A stretch of 36,589 nt of DNA from an uncultured Prevotellaceae bacterium. Its GTDB lineage: Bacteria; Bacteroidota; Bacteroidia; Bacteroidales; Bacteroidaceae. The notes under the pieces are model-generated. The model worked only from the letters and a program-made list of their open reading frames with translations, was not told the DNA's origin and did not search any database. The first letter of the stretch is position 1; the number at the start of each line of letters is the position of its first letter. The stretch covers positions 1 to 36,589 of the forward strand of contig CACXAG010000004.1 of NCBI GenBank assembly GCA_902765585.1. Reading direction: 5' to 3'. Made by a program: the position numbers and the translations under genes. Below are positions 14,351-23,351 of this stretch, in pieces.

Positions 14351-15535
14351 ATGACAGCACTGAAAATAGCCTTCTGGGCCTGCTTGTTCCTCGTGTTCTA
14401 CACCTATATCGGATACGGCATGCTGTTGTGGCTGCTGGTTGCCATCAAACGCCTGGTCAGGGGAAGAGCCGTCAAGACCGCTCTTCCGCCTGACGAGGCT
14501 TTGCCCGACGTCACCTTCATGATATGCGCCTACAACGAACAGGACGTGGTAGCCATGAAGATGGACAACACACACCAGTTTGACTATCCCCAGGACAAGT
14601 TGCACATCGTATGGGTCACCGACGGCTCTACCGACGGCACCAACGAAAGGCTGAGCCACTACCCTGACGTCACCGTCGTCTACTCCCCAGAGCGTCGTGG
14701 CAAGACAGCAGCGCTGAACCACGGCATCAGCCAGGTCACCAGCGACATCACCGTCATGACCGACGCCAATACCATGGTCAACCCACAGGCCATCCGCGAA
14801 ATCGTGCGCTGCTTCCTGGACCCGCAGGTAGCCTGCGTGGCTGGCGAGAAACGCGTCATGGCACGCCATGAGGGTCAGGCCGCTGCCGAAGGAGAAGGCC
14901 TGTACTGGAAGTACGAGAGTGCCCTGAAGCGCCTCGACAGCGAACTCTACTCCGCCATGGGCGCTGCCGGAGAACTGAACGCCATCCGCACCAGTCTCTA
15001 CGAGCCCATGCCCGAGAATGCCCTGTTGGACGACTTCGTCATGTCCATGCGACTGGTGGACAAGGGCTACAAGATAGCCTACACTTCCGATGCCTACGCT
15101 ATGGAGTACGGCTCTGCCGACATCCATGAGGAGTCGAAGCGCAAGCGCCGCATCGCCGCTGGAGGACTGCAGAGCATCTGGTGGTTGCGGAAGATGCTGA
15201 ACCCCTTCCGTCAGCCGACGGTAGCCTTCCAGTACATATCCCACCGCGTGCTGCGCTGGAGCATCACCCCCGTCGCCATGCTGGCACTCATCCCCCTGAA
15301 CATCGCCCTGGTGCTGCTGCACGCAGGCACCGTCTACACCGTCATCGCCGTCCTGCAGCTGCTCTTCTATCTGGCTGCCGCACTCAGCTGGCTGCTTGAA
15401 CGCCAGGGACGCCGCCAGAAACTGCTCTACGTGGCTTATTATTTCCTGTTCATGAACGTCAACGTCTTCCGCGGCATGAAATATTTGTATGCCCACAAAG
15501 GGGGTGGCACATGGGAAAAAGCTAAAAGAGGATAA
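14351..15535 (+). CDS. Membrane-bound family 2 glycosyltransferase
   Basis: A 394-residue protein: one N-terminal membrane helix (about 7-30, WACLFLVFYTYIGYGMLLWL), a cytoplasmic GT-A domain (about 50-270) and two to three C-terminal helices (about 300-370). Family 2 motifs are present: DVTFMICAYNEQDV at the start of the fold, VWVTDGSTDGT, the metal-binding DxD-like MTDANTMV, the base-bearing ALLDDFVMSMRLV, and an R-rich KRKRRIAAGG at the place of the Q/RxxRW motif. Enzymes of this type build polysaccharides or glycolipids; the product cannot be read from the sequence. I chose ATG 14351, 22 nt after the RNase G stop; a longer in-frame extension lies inside that gene. Probably cotranscribed with RNase G. 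Confidence 0.88.
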   Translation: MTALKIAFWACLFLVFYTYIGYGMLLWLLVAIKRLVRGRAVKTALPPDEALPDVTFMICAYNEQDVVAMKMDNTHQFDYPQDKLHIVWVTDGSTDGTNERLSHYPDVTVVYSPERRGKTAALNHGISQVTSDITVMTDANTMVNPQAIREIVRCFLDPQVACVAGEKRVMARHEGQAAAEGEGLYWKYESALKRLDSELYSAMGAAGELNAIRTSLYEPMPENALLDDFVMSMRLVDKGYKIAYTSDAYAMEYGSADIHEESKRKRRIAAGGLQSIWWLRKMLNPFRQPTVAFQYISHRVLRWSITPVAMLALIPLNIALVLLHAGTVYTVIAVLQLLFYLAAALSWLLERQGRRQKLLYVAYYFLFMNVNVFRGMKYLYAHKGGGTWEKAKRG

Positions 15536-15574
15536 ATTTTTTGCGGAATTGTTCGTTTTTCGGAATTTTTTTTA

Positions 15575-15582
15575 TATCTTTG
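15575..15582 (+). promoter_or_regulatory. -7 box (TATCTTTG) of the histidine kinase gene
   Basis: TATCTTTG lies 27 nt upstream of the ATG at 15610. The -33 region is T-rich without a clear TTTG. It excludes an in-frame start at 15541. Confidence 0.6.
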
Positions 15583-15609
15583 CAACGTCTTATATACGTC
15601 ATTCAAGTC

Positions 15610-16860
15610 ATGCCTGAAAACGAACGTGAAATTCTATTGCAGAAAATAGCTGAAGCCAACAATAAGCTTCACGCTACGGAGTTGGAACTCGACGCTGCCA
15701 AAAAGAAACTGGCCCAATACGAGGAAAAGGCCAGAAAGGCAGAGAAAGCCAGCCAGATGAAGACACTCTTCCTGGCTAATATGAGCCACGAGATCCGTAC
15801 GCCCCTCAACGCCATCGAGGGGTTCTCACGCATCATGGCAGAAACCGACTCGCCTGACGAGCGCATGAAATTCATGGAGATTGTCGAGAGCAACAACAAC
15901 CGACTGATGGCGCTCATCAACGACATCCTCGACCTCTCGCGTGTAGAAGCCGGTGAAATCACCATCAAGAAGTCGATGACCGACCTCAACGAACTGTGCC
16001 ACGGACTGCAGAACATCTTCAAGTTCCGCTGTCCCGACACGCTGAAGCTGGTATGGAACAGACCCAATATGAACGTGGTGCTCAACACCGACCAGAACCG
16101 CGTCACACAGGTCTTCTCCAACCTCATCAGCAATGCCCTGAAACATACCACTGAGGGAAGTATCACCTACGGTTACCGTCTCATCAACGACGGACAAGAG
16201 GTGGAATTCTTCGTCAGCGATACCGGTTCGGGTATCGATGCCGACGACCTCAAGCACATCTTCGACGCCTACGTCTCGCGTGATGCTGAGAACCAGAACG
16301 GCTACGGACTGGGACTGACGCTCTGCAGGACCATCGTCGAGCGTATGGACGGTACTATCAGCGTACAGTCGGAACTCGGACGAGGCTCCACCTTCCGATT
16401 CATATTGCCTTTCGAGGGCACCATCGGAGGCGTCACCAAGAACAGTCGCACCACCACCAACTCGCGCACCATACGTTCCACTACCAAGACCGACCTGCGT
16501 AACGCACCGCTCATCTTGGTGGCTGAGGACGAGGACAGCAACTTCGAACTCGTACGCATCGTGCTCTCCAAGCGCTACCGACTGCTGCGCGCCGTCAACG
16601 GCATAGAGGCAGTGACGTACTGCGAGGAAGAGCACCCCGACCTAGTACTCATGGACATCCGCATGCCCGACATGAACGGTCTCGACGCCACGCGCATCAT
16701 CAAGGAAGTCAACCACGATCTGCCCGTGGTGGCACTCAGCGCCTACGCCTTCGACGAGAACATCCGTGAGGCCAAGGCAGCAGGCTGTGACGAGTTCATG
16801 GCCAAGCCCTTCCGCGTGGAAGACCTCATCGACATGGTCGAGAAATACGTCAACAAGTAA
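15610..16860 (+). CDS. Soluble hybrid histidine kinase with C-terminal receiver domain
   Basis: A 416-residue signalling protein with no membrane helix and no recognisable sensor domain. Residues 5-50 form a coiled coil. HisKA follows with the phospho-accepting His60 in NMSHEIRTPLNAIEGFSRI; the ATPase domain has the N box NLISNALKHT (about 171-180), G1 DTGSGID (204-210) and G2 GYGLGLTLCR (231-240). A Ser/Thr/Arg-rich linker (about 277-297) leads to a receiver domain with acidic VAEDEDSN, phospho-acceptor Asp349 in LVLMDIRMPDMNG, Ser in VVALSAYA and Lys in FMAKPFR. All catalytic residues are there. The output must go through another protein such as an Hpt or DNA-binding regulator, and none is next to it. 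The ATG at 15610 is placed after the promoter box. Confidence 0.93.
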   Translation: MPENEREILLQKIAEANNKLHATELELDAAKKKLAQYEEKARKAEKASQMKTLFLANMSHEIRTPLNAIEGFSRIMAETDSPDERMKFMEIVESNNNRLMALINDILDLSRVEAGEITIKKSMTDLNELCHGLQNIFKFRCPDTLKLVWNRPNMNVVLNTDQNRVTQVFSNLISNALKHTTEGSITYGYRLINDGQEVEFFVSDTGSGIDADDLKHIFDAYVSRDAENQNGYGLGLTLCRTIVERMDGTISVQSELGRGSTFRFILPFEGTIGGVTKNSRTTTNSRTIRSTTKTDLRNAPLILVAEDEDSNFELVRIVLSKRYRLLRAVNGIEAVTYCEEEHPDLVLMDIRMPDMNGLDATRIIKEVNHDLPVVALSAYAFDENIREAKAAGCDEFMAKPFRVEDLIDMVEKYVNK

Positions 16861-16881
16861 CCACAATTCCTGCTTAGTACT

Positions 16882-17943
16882 ATGGGAAAACTCGCTGTTT
16901 ACAAATACGTGTCAGCCATGTTTCTGGTGGCACAGCTCGTCATCACTATCTTCACCATCGTCGGTCTCTTTGGGGGTAACGTCAACCCTGCCGGCAATAC
17001 CGCCCGGGCCATGCTCGTCTATGCACTGCCCCTGCTCATCTTGGCCAATGCCGTGCTCATCATCTACTGGCTCTTGCGCAAGCGCTGGTTCCTCGTCTTT
17101 ATTCCCATCCTCACCATCGCCTGCTGCATACCTTACATTGGTACCCTCTACCAGTTCGGTTCACCGGACAAGGGCGTTGACGGCAAAGCTGGACTGAAGA
17201 TTGCCAGCTACAACGTCGCCTTGTTCGGCCGTGAGACGTCGGGATTCATGGCGCAGGACATCCTGGCCGAGATGCGACGCCAGAAAGTTGACGTGCTCTG
17301 CATGCAGGAGTATAACGAGGTCAGTGGTGACCGCAAGAACTCCACCTCCTACAAGGAGTACTTCCCCTACATGCAGGAAGGACGCGACGACATGGTCATC
17401 TACAGCCGCTACCCTATCCGCAAGCATAAGACCATCATCTTCGACGACACCAACAACAGCGCCATGTGGGCTGACATCGAGGTCAACGGCGAAGAGATAC
17501 GCATCTTCAACGTCCACCTGCAGACCACCGGCATCAACCGCACTATGCACCAAGCCGCCAAGATGCAGATGAACGGTGGCTACGAGGTCAGCAACAGCCG
17601 TCTGCTCAACGCCATCTACGGCAACTATACCATCGGCATGCTCTTCCGCGCTGGACAGGCCGTCACCGTCGCCAACGAGAAACGCTCCTCTGAGAAGCCT
17701 TGTATCGTCTGTGGCGACTTCAACGACGTCCCCTACTCCTTTGTCTACAACACCATGCTTGGCAATATGGTCGACGGTTTCAAGGAATGTGGCGGTGGGT
17801 TCATGAACACCTACCGAGGCAAGAAACCCGTGCGCATCGACTACATCTTCCACGATGAGGCACTCAAGGGACTCACCTACTACCGTGGCGACATCACCTA
17901 CTCCGACCACTATCCCGTATTCATGAAGATTGCCGTGCAGTAA
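16882..17943 (+). CDS. Membrane-anchored endonuclease/exonuclease/phosphatase (EEP) family protein
   Basis: A 353-residue protein with three N-terminal membrane helices (about residues 8-30, 43-64 and 68-90) and an EEP domain (about 108-352), the fold of exonuclease III, DNase I and sphingomyelinases. Motifs in order: LKIASYNVALFG, VLCMQEYNEV (metal-binding Glu), MVIYSRYPI, IRIFNVHLQ, IVCGDFNDVPYS (Asp-x-Asn), RIDYIF and TYSDHYPVF (catalytic Asp-His). The catalytic set is complete. It is probably a hydrolase of phosphodiester or phosphomonoester bonds facing the periplasm, judging by the anchor, but topology was not computed. It starts 21 nt after the kinase gene and may share its transcript. 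A strong terminator follows. Confidence 0.9.
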   Translation: MGKLAVYKYVSAMFLVAQLVITIFTIVGLFGGNVNPAGNTARAMLVYALPLLILANAVLIIYWLLRKRWFLVFIPILTIACCIPYIGTLYQFGSPDKGVDGKAGLKIASYNVALFGRETSGFMAQDILAEMRRQKVDVLCMQEYNEVSGDRKNSTSYKEYFPYMQEGRDDMVIYSRYPIRKHKTIIFDDTNNSAMWADIEVNGEEIRIFNVHLQTTGINRTMHQAAKMQMNGGYEVSNSRLLNAIYGNYTIGMLFRAGQAVTVANEKRSSEKPCIVCGDFNDVPYSFVYNTMLGNMVDGFKECGGGFMNTYRGKKPVRIDYIFHDEALKGLTYYRGDITYSDHYPVFMKIAVQ

Positions 17944-17950
17944 TCCCATC

Positions 17951-17982
17951 AAAAAAAGGTGCCGATATCGACACCTTTTTTT
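17951..17982. terminator. Bidirectional terminator between the EEP gene and thrS
   Basis: aaaaaaaggtg (17951-17961) pairs with cacc plus seven T (17972-17982), with a 10-nt loop centred on cgatatcg. Works for both converging genes. Confidence 0.85.
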
Positions 17983-18013
17983 CATTTATCATCAGTCAGG
18001 GAAGACCAGGGAC

Positions 18014-19960
18014 TTAGAAGTCCTTAGTCATTTCCTTAACCTCAGCATTGATGTGGTCAATGAACTGCTGGATGGTCATGACAGTCTGCTCACCACCGCC
18101 CTGAGGACGTACGGCAACAGTGCCGTCCTGCTGCTCCTTCTCGCCCACGATGACCATGTAGGGAATACGCTTCAACTCGTTGTCACGAATCTTGCGACCC
18201 AGCTTCTCGTTGCGCAGGTCGATGGTGGGACGCACGCCACCCAGGTCGAACTTCTTGGCAACCTCCTTGGCATAGTCGTTGTACTTCTCCGACAAGGGCA
18301 GGATAGCCACCTGGTCGGGTGTGAGCCACAGGGGGAAGTGACCGCTGGTATGCTCGATGAGCACAGCACAGAAGCGCTCCATGGAGCCGAAGGGGGCACG
18401 ATGGATCATGACGGGCGTCTTCTTCTGGTTGTCCTCGTCGGTATACTCTAACTGGAAGCGCTTGGGCAGGTTGTAGTCCACCTGGATGGTACCTAACTGC
18501 CAGCGACGACCAATGGCATCCTTGATCATGAAGTCGAGCTTGGGACCATAGAAGGCAGCCTCGCCATATTCTACCTTGGCAGGCAGACCCTTCTCCTCGC
18601 AGGCCTCCTGGATGGCACGCTCAGCCAGTGCCCAGTCTTCGTCGGTACCAACGTACTTCTCGTGGTCGTTGGGGTCGCGGAGAGAGATCTGCGCTTCGAA
18701 CTCGAAGCCAAAAGCTTTGAGCACAATATTAATGATGTCCATGACGTTGAGGAACTCCTGCTTCACCTGGTCGGGACGGCAGAAGAGGTGGGCGTCATCC
18801 TGGGTGAAAGAGCGCACGCGAGTCAGTCCGTGCAACTCACCACTCTGCTCGTAGCGGTAGACCGTGCCGAACTCAGCGATGCGCAGAGGCAGGTCGCGAT
18901 AGGAACGGGGCTTCCAGGCGAAGATCTCACAGTGGTGAGGACAGTTCATGGGTTTCAGCATGTACTCCTCGTCCTCCTCGGGGGTATGGATGGGCTGGAA
19001 CGAGTCCTTGCCGTAATGGGCATAGTGACCCGAGGTGACATAAAGGTTCTTGGAACCAATATGTGGTGTGATAACTTCCTGATAACCAAAACGCTTCTGA
19101 ACCTTACGCAAGTGGTCCTGCAGGCGCAGACGCAGCTCAGTGCCCTTGGGCAGCCAAATGGGCAGACCCTTGCCTACCTTGTCGCTGAACATAAAGAGTT
19201 CCATCTCCTTGCCAATCTTGCGATGGTCGCGCTTCTTGGCTTCCTCCAGCATGACCAGATACTCGTCGAGCATCTTCTTCTTGGGGAACGAGATGCCATA
19301 GAGACGCTGCATCTGCTCGCGGGTAGCATCGCCACGCCAGAAAGCACCAGCGACATTGGTCAGCTTAACGGCCTTGATTTCACCCGTGTCTACCAGGTGA
19401 GGACCACGGCAGAGGTCGGTGAAGTTGCCCTGGGTATAGGTGGTGATAGAGCCGTCCTCCAGGTCCTGGTCGATGTGTTCGCACTTGTAGGTCTGACCAT
19501 CGGCAGCAAACTGCTTCAGGGCATCGGCCTTGGCCACCTCCTTGCGAACAACAGCCTCCTTCTTGCCTGCCAGCTCTTTCATCTTGGCCTCGATGGCGGG
19601 GAAGTCACTCTCCTTGATCATCTCGCCGTTAGGCAGCAGGACATCGTAGAAGAAGCCGTTCTCGACAGCAGGTCCGAAACCAAACTGGATGCCGGGATAG
19701 AGCTCCTGCAGGGCCTCAGCCAACAGGTGGGCAGAGGTGTGCCAGAAGGTGTGCTTGCCCTCCTCGTCCTCGAACTTGTAGAGGGCGATGGTAGCATCCT
19801 CCATGATGGGGCGGTTCAACTCAACGGTCTCGCCGTTTACGCCACAGCTAACAACGCTGCGTGCCAGAGCAGGCGAGATGCTCTCGGCAATCTGAAAACC
19901 GGTAACGCCCTGCTCATACGAGCGAACAGAGCCATCCGGGAAGGTAATCTTAATTTCCAT
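18014..19960 (-). CDS. thrS: Threonine-tRNA ligase
   Basis: A 648-residue class II aminoacyl-tRNA synthetase that charges tRNA-Thr. N-terminal TGS domain ([20 protein letters not shown]); editing/SAD domain with [12 protein letters not shown] and the second metal site [10 protein letters not shown]; catalytic core with zinc-site [10 protein letters not shown], motif 2 [20 protein letters not shown] and motif 3 [15 protein letters not shown]-terminal anticodon-binding domain ([14 protein letters not shown] onward). I placed the start at the ATG 19958-19960, where the TGS domain begins; an upstream in-frame ATG would add 17 residues that do not fit. It follows rplT after 172 bp that contain hairpins and a terminator, so expression may depend on readthrough or an unseen promoter. 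Confidence 0.97.
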   Translation of the reverse strand: MEIKITFPDGSVRSYEQGVTGFQIAESISPALARSVVSCGVNGETVELNRPIMEDATIALYKFEDEEGKHTFWHTSAHLLAEALQELYPGIQFGFGPAVENGFFYDVLLPNGEMIKESDFPAIEAKMKELAGKKEAVVRKEVAKADALKQFAADGQTYKCEHIDQDLEDGSITTYTQGNFTDLCRGPHLVDTGEIKAVKLTNVAGAFWRGDATREQMQRLYGISFPKKKMLDEYLVMLEEAKKRDHRKIGKEMELFMFSDKVGKGLPIWLPKGTELRLRLQDHLRKVQKRFGYQEVITPHIGSKNLYVTSGHYAHYGKDSFQPIHTPEEDEEYMLKPMNCPHHCEIFAWKPRSYRDLPLRIAEFGTVYRYEQSGELHGLTRVRSFTQDDAHLFCRPDQVKQEFLNVMDIINIVLKAFGFEFEAQISLRDPNDHEKYVGTDEDWALAERAIQEACEEKGLPAKVEYGEAAFYGPKLDFMIKDAIGRRWQLGTIQVDYNLPKRFQLEYTDEDNQKKTPVMIHRAPFGSMERFCAVLIEHTSGHFPLWLTPDQVAILPLSEKYNDYAKEVAKKFDLGGVRPTIDLRNEKLGRKIRDNELKRIPYMVIVGEKEQQDGTVAVRPQGGGEQTVMTIQQFIDHINAEVKEMTKDF

Positions 19961-19998
19961 AAATACGAGATATGTTTGAAATTGATGTGTTACGAGTG

Positions 19999-20042
19999 GA
20001 AAAAGAGGCACTACTCATATATAGAATACAAGCAATGCCTCT
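19999..20042 (-). terminator. Rho-independent terminator between rplT and thrS
   Basis: On the minus strand agaggcattgct (20031-20042) pairs with agtagtgcctct (20004-20015) with two G-U wobbles, followed by five T residues (19999-20003). Transcripts from the rplT side should end here at least in part. Confidence 0.75.
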
Positions 20043-20131
20043 TATCATTCGAAGAACTGGTTCCTACTTTACTTTTGAGCCTACGGCTCGAAGTTGCTTC
20101 CGTTCGGGAGAGCAAACGCATTTGCGCTTCT
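19999..20131 (-). ncRNA. Structured RNA region downstream of rplT, ended by a terminator
   Basis: Right after the rplT stop the minus strand can form gcaaa-tgcg-tttgc, then gagcc-gta-ggctc, then the hairpin and T run at 19999-20042. A Bacteroidales-1 RNA motif has been described as lying downstream of L20 genes in this order of bacteria; whether this is a member cannot be decided by eye. I see no clear TTTG/TAnnTTTG promoter just before it, so it may be a processed 3' tail of the rplT message or an attenuator before thrS. Confidence 0.4.
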
Positions 20132-20132
20132 C

Positions 20133-20483
20133 TTACTTATCAGCAACTTTGGCTACGATAGCCTTGAAAGCCTCGGGGTTGTTGAGGGCCAGGTCAGCGA
20201 GCACCTTACGGTTGATCTCGATACCAGCCTTAGCCAGCTTGCCCATGAGTACGGAATAGCTCATACCCTCCTGACGAGCGGCAGCGTTGATACGCTGGAT
20301 CCACAGGGCACGGAAGGTGCGCTTCTTGTTCTTACGATCGCGATAGGCGTAGGTAAGACCTTTCTCCCAAGTGTTCTTGGCTACTGTCCAAACATTCTTG
20401 CGGGCACCAAAGTAACCGCGAGTAAGTTTCAGAATTCTCTTACGTTTTGCGCGTGATGCAACGTGATTGACTGATCTTGGCAT
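20133..20483 (-). CDS. rplT: 50S ribosomal protein L20 (bL20)
   Basis: A 116-residue rRNA-binding protein needed early in large-subunit assembly. It is full length and typical: [60 protein letters not shown] and [18 protein letters not shown]. In several bacteria L20 represses its own operon by binding a message site that mimics 23S rRNA. The gene follows rpmI by 37 nt on the same strand, and a structured spacer follows it. Confidence 0.97.
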   Translation of the reverse strand: MPRSVNHVASRAKRKRILKLTRGYFGARKNVWTVAKNTWEKGLTYAYRDRKNKKRTFRALWIQRINAAARQEGMSYSVLMGKLAKAGIEINRKVLADLALNNPEAFKAIVAKVADK

Positions 20484-20520
20484 AGTTTCTAATACTTTTT
20501 AATGTTTGACAATAGGTGAA

Positions 20521-20718
20521 TTAACGGAGACACAACAGGTCACGAACCTGCTTCATGTTTGTAACATCGACAAGTGTCGAACCCTGCAGATTACGCTTCT
20601 GCTTCTTAGTCTTCTTAGTCAGAATGTGACTGTGGTAAGCGTGGTGTCTCTTGACCTTACCTGTTCCGGTGAAAGCAAAACGCTTCTTGGCACCGGAGTT
20701 TGTCTTTACTTTTGGCAT
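20521..20718 (-). CDS. rpmI: 50S ribosomal protein L35 (bL35)
   Basis: A 65-residue basic protein of the large subunit, full length: [40 protein letters not shown] and [20 protein letters not shown]. It lies between infC and rplT, the standard order. The 105-nt spacer from infC contains a G+C-rich hairpin. Confidence 0.97.
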   Translation of the reverse strand: MPKVKTNSGAKKRFAFTGTGKVKRHHAYHSHILTKKTKKQKRNLQGSTLVDVTNMKQVRDLLCLR

Positions 20719-20751
20719 TGTTTTTTATAATTTAAATTGTTATTAATAAAC

Positions 20752-20781
20752 GGCGACTACGCATATACCGGGCGCGACGCC
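20752..20781 (-). promoter_or_regulatory. Hairpin in the infC-rpmI spacer
   Basis: On the minus strand ggcg and cgc pair with gcg and cgcc around gcccggtatat. It is the only G+C-rich piece in an AT-rich spacer. Without a T run it is not a terminator; it could be part of an L20-binding control site or an RNase site. Confidence 0.35.
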
Positions 20782-20823
20782 TTCTTTTCTTCTTTTTTGC
20801 AGCGGACTAAAGGACTTCAGGAC

Positions 20824-21531
20824 TTAATCCTCAGCTTCTGTTTCAGTCAGCTTCTTCAGTGCATCTGCACTGATCTTGGCATTGGCCAGTAGACCACCGT
20901 TGGCAGGAGTGTCTACGTCTATTTCCTTCAGTTGGCTCTGGTGCGACGTCTCCTTAGCGTCTGCTTCGGCAGCTTCGCGGTCGCGAGCCTGCTGGCTCTT
21001 CTTCTGAGCACCGGCCTTCTTGGGAGCCAGGTAGAGGAACATCTTCTTGCCTTCCAGCGAGGGCATACCCTCCACCTTGCCGTATTCCTCGAGGTCGTTG
21101 GCAAAACGCAGCAGCAGCACCTCGCCCTGCTCCTTGAACAGGATGGAGCGTCCACGGAAGAATACGTATGCGCGTACCTTATTACCATCTTCCAGGAACT
21201 CCTTGGCGTGCTTGAGCTTGAACTGATAGTCGTGCTCGTCGGTCTGGGGTCCGAAACGGATTTCCTTGACCTCCACCTTCACCTGCTTGGCCTTCATCTC
21301 CTTCTGGCGCTTCTTCTGCTGGTAAAGGAACTTCGAATAGTCAATGAGACGACAAACGGGAGGATTGGCATTAGGAGAAATCTCGACCAAGTCAACGCCC
21401 TGATCGCGAGCCATATCCAAGGCTTCACGTGTAGGAACAACAGTGCTGCCACTGTCACCCACGATTCGCACTTCACGTACACGTATCTGTTCGTTGATAC
21501 GGTACTGATTCTTCATTTTATCGTTCTTCAT
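20824..21531 (-). CDS. infC: Translation initiation factor IF-3
   Basis: A 235-residue factor that keeps the ribosomal subunits apart and checks the start codon. N-terminal domain with [19 protein letters not shown] and [20 protein letters not shown]; linker [21 protein letters not shown]-terminal domain with [20 protein letters not shown] and [11 protein letters not shown]. After the normal end (about residue 175) there is a 60-residue Ala/Lys/Asp-rich tail, which seems usual in Bacteroidales. The ATG at 21531 follows the promoter; an ATG five codons later is also possible. E. coli infC uses a rare AUU start, whereas this one is ATG. First gene of the infC-rpmI-rplT row. Confidence 0.95.
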   Translation of the reverse strand: MKNDKMKNQYRINEQIRVREVRIVGDSGSTVVPTREALDMARDQGVDLVEISPNANPPVCRLIDYSKFLYQQKKRQKEMKAKQVKVEVKEIRFGPQTDEHDYQFKLKHAKEFLEDGNKVRAYVFFRGRSILFKEQGEVLLLRFANDLEEYGKVEGMPSLEGKKMFLYLAPKKAGAQKKSQQARDREAAEADAKETSHQSQLKEIDVDTPANGGLLANAKISADALKKLTETEAED

Positions 21532-21556
21532 TAACCAGTTTTATCGAAATCGGCTG

Positions 21557-21587
21557 CAAAATTACTACAATTTACGGAAATTACAAA
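21557..21587 (-). promoter_or_regulatory. Promoter of infC-rpmI-rplT
   Basis: On the minus strand TTTG (21584-21587), 19-nt spacer, TAATTTTG (21557-21564), 26 nt upstream of the ATG. Divergent from the acyl-CoA ligase promoter. Confidence 0.7.
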
Positions 21588-21634
21588 ATAATTTCAGTTT
21601 TTTTTCTATACAAACACAAAAACTGCACAAAAAG

Positions 21635-21666
21635 TTTGCGGATGTGCAGAAAAGATATTACCTTTG
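21635..21666 (+). promoter_or_regulatory. Promoter of the acyl-CoA ligase pair
   Basis: TTTG (21635-21638), 20-nt spacer, TACCTTTG (21659-21666), 24 nt upstream of the ATG at 21690. Confidence 0.8.
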
Positions 21667-21689
21667 CACAAAATTTTGAAAATTGTGCA

Positions 21690-23348
21690 ATGAAAGACAT
21701 ACCAAGTTTCAATTCCTACATTGAACGAACCATCAAGGACAACTGGCTGCTCGATGCGCTGACCGACTACAAAGGGGCTACGCTGCAATACCACGACGTA
21801 GCCCGCAAGATAGAGAAGCTGCACATCATGATGGAAGCAGCCGGCATTCAGAAGGGTGACCGCATTGCCGTATGCGGACGCAACTCGGCACACTGGGCAG
21901 TAGCCTTCTTAGCCACGCTGACCTACGGTGCCGTCATCGTTCCCATCCTGCATGAGTTCAACGACGAACAGATACACAATATCGTCAACCACTCCGAGTC
22001 GAAACTGCTTTTTGTGGGTGACTATATCGTCAACGTCATCGACGAGAAGCAGATGCCCAACCTGGAAGGTATCTTCAACCTGCCCGACTTCTCGCTCTAC
22101 GTCTCGCATAACGAGCAGCTGACTGATGCCCGTGAACGACTGAACGAGCTCTTCGGCAAGAAGTATCCCAACGCCTTCAGACGTGAAGACGTACACTGGT
22201 ACCAGGGCACGGCAGAGGAACTGTGCATGATTAACTACACCAGTGGAACAACGGGCTTTTCGAAAGGCGTCATGCTACCCTATCGTGCCCTCTGGGGCAA
22301 CGTGGACTTCTGTCAGAAGAATCTGGGCGTACACATGCCGAAATTCTCGCGCACACTGAGCATCCTGCCCATGGCACACATGTACGGCATGGCTATCGAG
22401 TTCCTGTTCCCCTTCTGTTCGGGTTACCATCTCTTCTTCCTGACGCGACTGCCGTCACCGGCCATCATTGCCGAGGCCTTCAAGGAGGTACGTCCCGACG
22501 TGGTGGTGGCGGTGCCCCTCATCATCGAGAAGATTATCCGCAAGCGCGTATTCCCCAAGATACAGACCAATGCCGTGAAGCTGATGCTGCAGATGCCCGT
22601 CGTCAAGGACAAGGTGAAGAAGCGCATCTGTCAGGAGGTATATGCTGCCTTTGGCGGCAGGGCCTATGAGGTCATCGTAGGCGGTGCCCCGCTGAACCAG
22701 GAGATAGAGCAATTCCTGAAGGGCATCGACTTTCCCATCACGGTGGGTTATGGCACCACGGAGTGTGCACCGCTCATCTCGTACAGCGACTACCACGACT
22801 TCGTGCCCGGCTCGTGTGGTACGCCCCTGCCCTGCATGGAGGTGAAGATTGTGTCGTCTGACCCGCAGAACGTGGAGGGTGAGATCATCACGCGAGGCAC
22901 CAACGTCATGATGGGCTACTACAAGAACGAGGAGGCCACCAGACAGGCCATCGACAGCGAGGGCTGGTATCATACAGGCGACCTGGCCACCATGTCGCAG
23001 GACGGACATATCTTCATACGCGGACGCCTGAAGAACATGCTGCTGGGTGCCAACGGACAGAACGTATACCCCGAGGAGATCGAAGACAAGCTCAACTCAA
23101 TGGCCATGGTCAGCGAGAGCCTCATCGTACAGCGCGGCGACCACCTTGTAGCCCTGATATATCCAGACATGGACGAAGCCCGCAACATGGGATTCAACTC
23201 CGAGGATATAGAGGGCATCATGGAACAGAACCGCCAGGACCTGAACCAGTCGCTGCCCGCATACAGCCGCATACAAGCCTTCGAACTGCAAGACAAGGAG
23301 TTCCTGAAGACACCCAAAAAGAGTATTAAACGTTATCTATATAAATAA
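21690..23348 (+). CDS. AMP-binding long-chain acyl-CoA ligase, first of a tandem pair
   Basis: A 552-residue adenylate-forming enzyme, likely a long-chain fatty acid-CoA (or acyl-ACP) ligase that activates fatty acids with ATP. Motifs: AMP-binding loop MINYTSGTTGFSKGVMLPYR; SILPMAHMYGMAIEFL; VIVGGAPLNQEIEQF; GYGTTECAPLISY; the hinge and ATP region GWYHTGDLATMSQDGHIFIR with GRLKNMLLGANGQNVYPEEI; and Lys near the end in TPKKSIKRYLYK. I chose ATG 21690 because the promoter covers the earlier in-frame ATG at 21636. A very similar gene follows after 3 nt, so the two are one transcript and came from duplication. Confidence 0.93.
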   Translation: MKDIPSFNSYIERTIKDNWLLDALTDYKGATLQYHDVARKIEKLHIMMEAAGIQKGDRIAVCGRNSAHWAVAFLATLTYGAVIVPILHEFNDEQIHNIVNHSESKLLFVGDYIVNVIDEKQMPNLEGIFNLPDFSLYVSHNEQLTDARERLNELFGKKYPNAFRREDVHWYQGTAEELCMINYTSGTTGFSKGVMLPYRALWGNVDFCQKNLGVHMPKFSRTLSILPMAHMYGMAIEFLFPFCSGYHLFFLTRLPSPAIIAEAFKEVRPDVVVAVPLIIEKIIRKRVFPKIQTNAVKLMLQMPVVKDKVKKRICQEVYAAFGGRAYEVIVGGAPLNQEIEQFLKGIDFPITVGYGTTECAPLISYSDYHDFVPGSCGTPLPCMEVKIVSSDPQNVEGEIITRGTNVMMGYYKNEEATRQAIDSEGWYHTGDLATMSQDGHIFIRGRLKNMLLGANGQNVYPEEIEDKLNSMAMVSESLIVQRGDHLVALIYPDMDEARNMGFNSEDIEGIMEQNRQDLNQSLPAYSRIQAFELQDKEFLKTPKKSIKRYLYK

Positions 23349-23351
23349 GGT

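Noticed and set aside
14333..15496. A 387-codon open frame on the minus strand opposite the glycosyltransferase gene
   Set aside because: It mirrors a gene with G+C-rich third codon positions, has low-complexity His/Val/Asp-rich protein and no family motif. The plus-strand gene explains the region fully.
15541..15609. Upstream in-frame start for the histidine kinase
   Set aside because: It lies before the TATCTTTG box; the ATG at 15610 begins the coiled coil and follows the predicted transcription start.
18662..20161. A 499-codon open frame on the plus strand opposite thrS
   Set aside because: It is antisense to the conserved catalytic core of ThrRS and crosses the thrS-rplT spacer. No start signal or family pattern.
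21636..21689. Upstream in-frame start for the first acyl-CoA ligase
   Set aside because: This ATG lies inside the promoter between the -33 and -7 boxes and would not be on the message.
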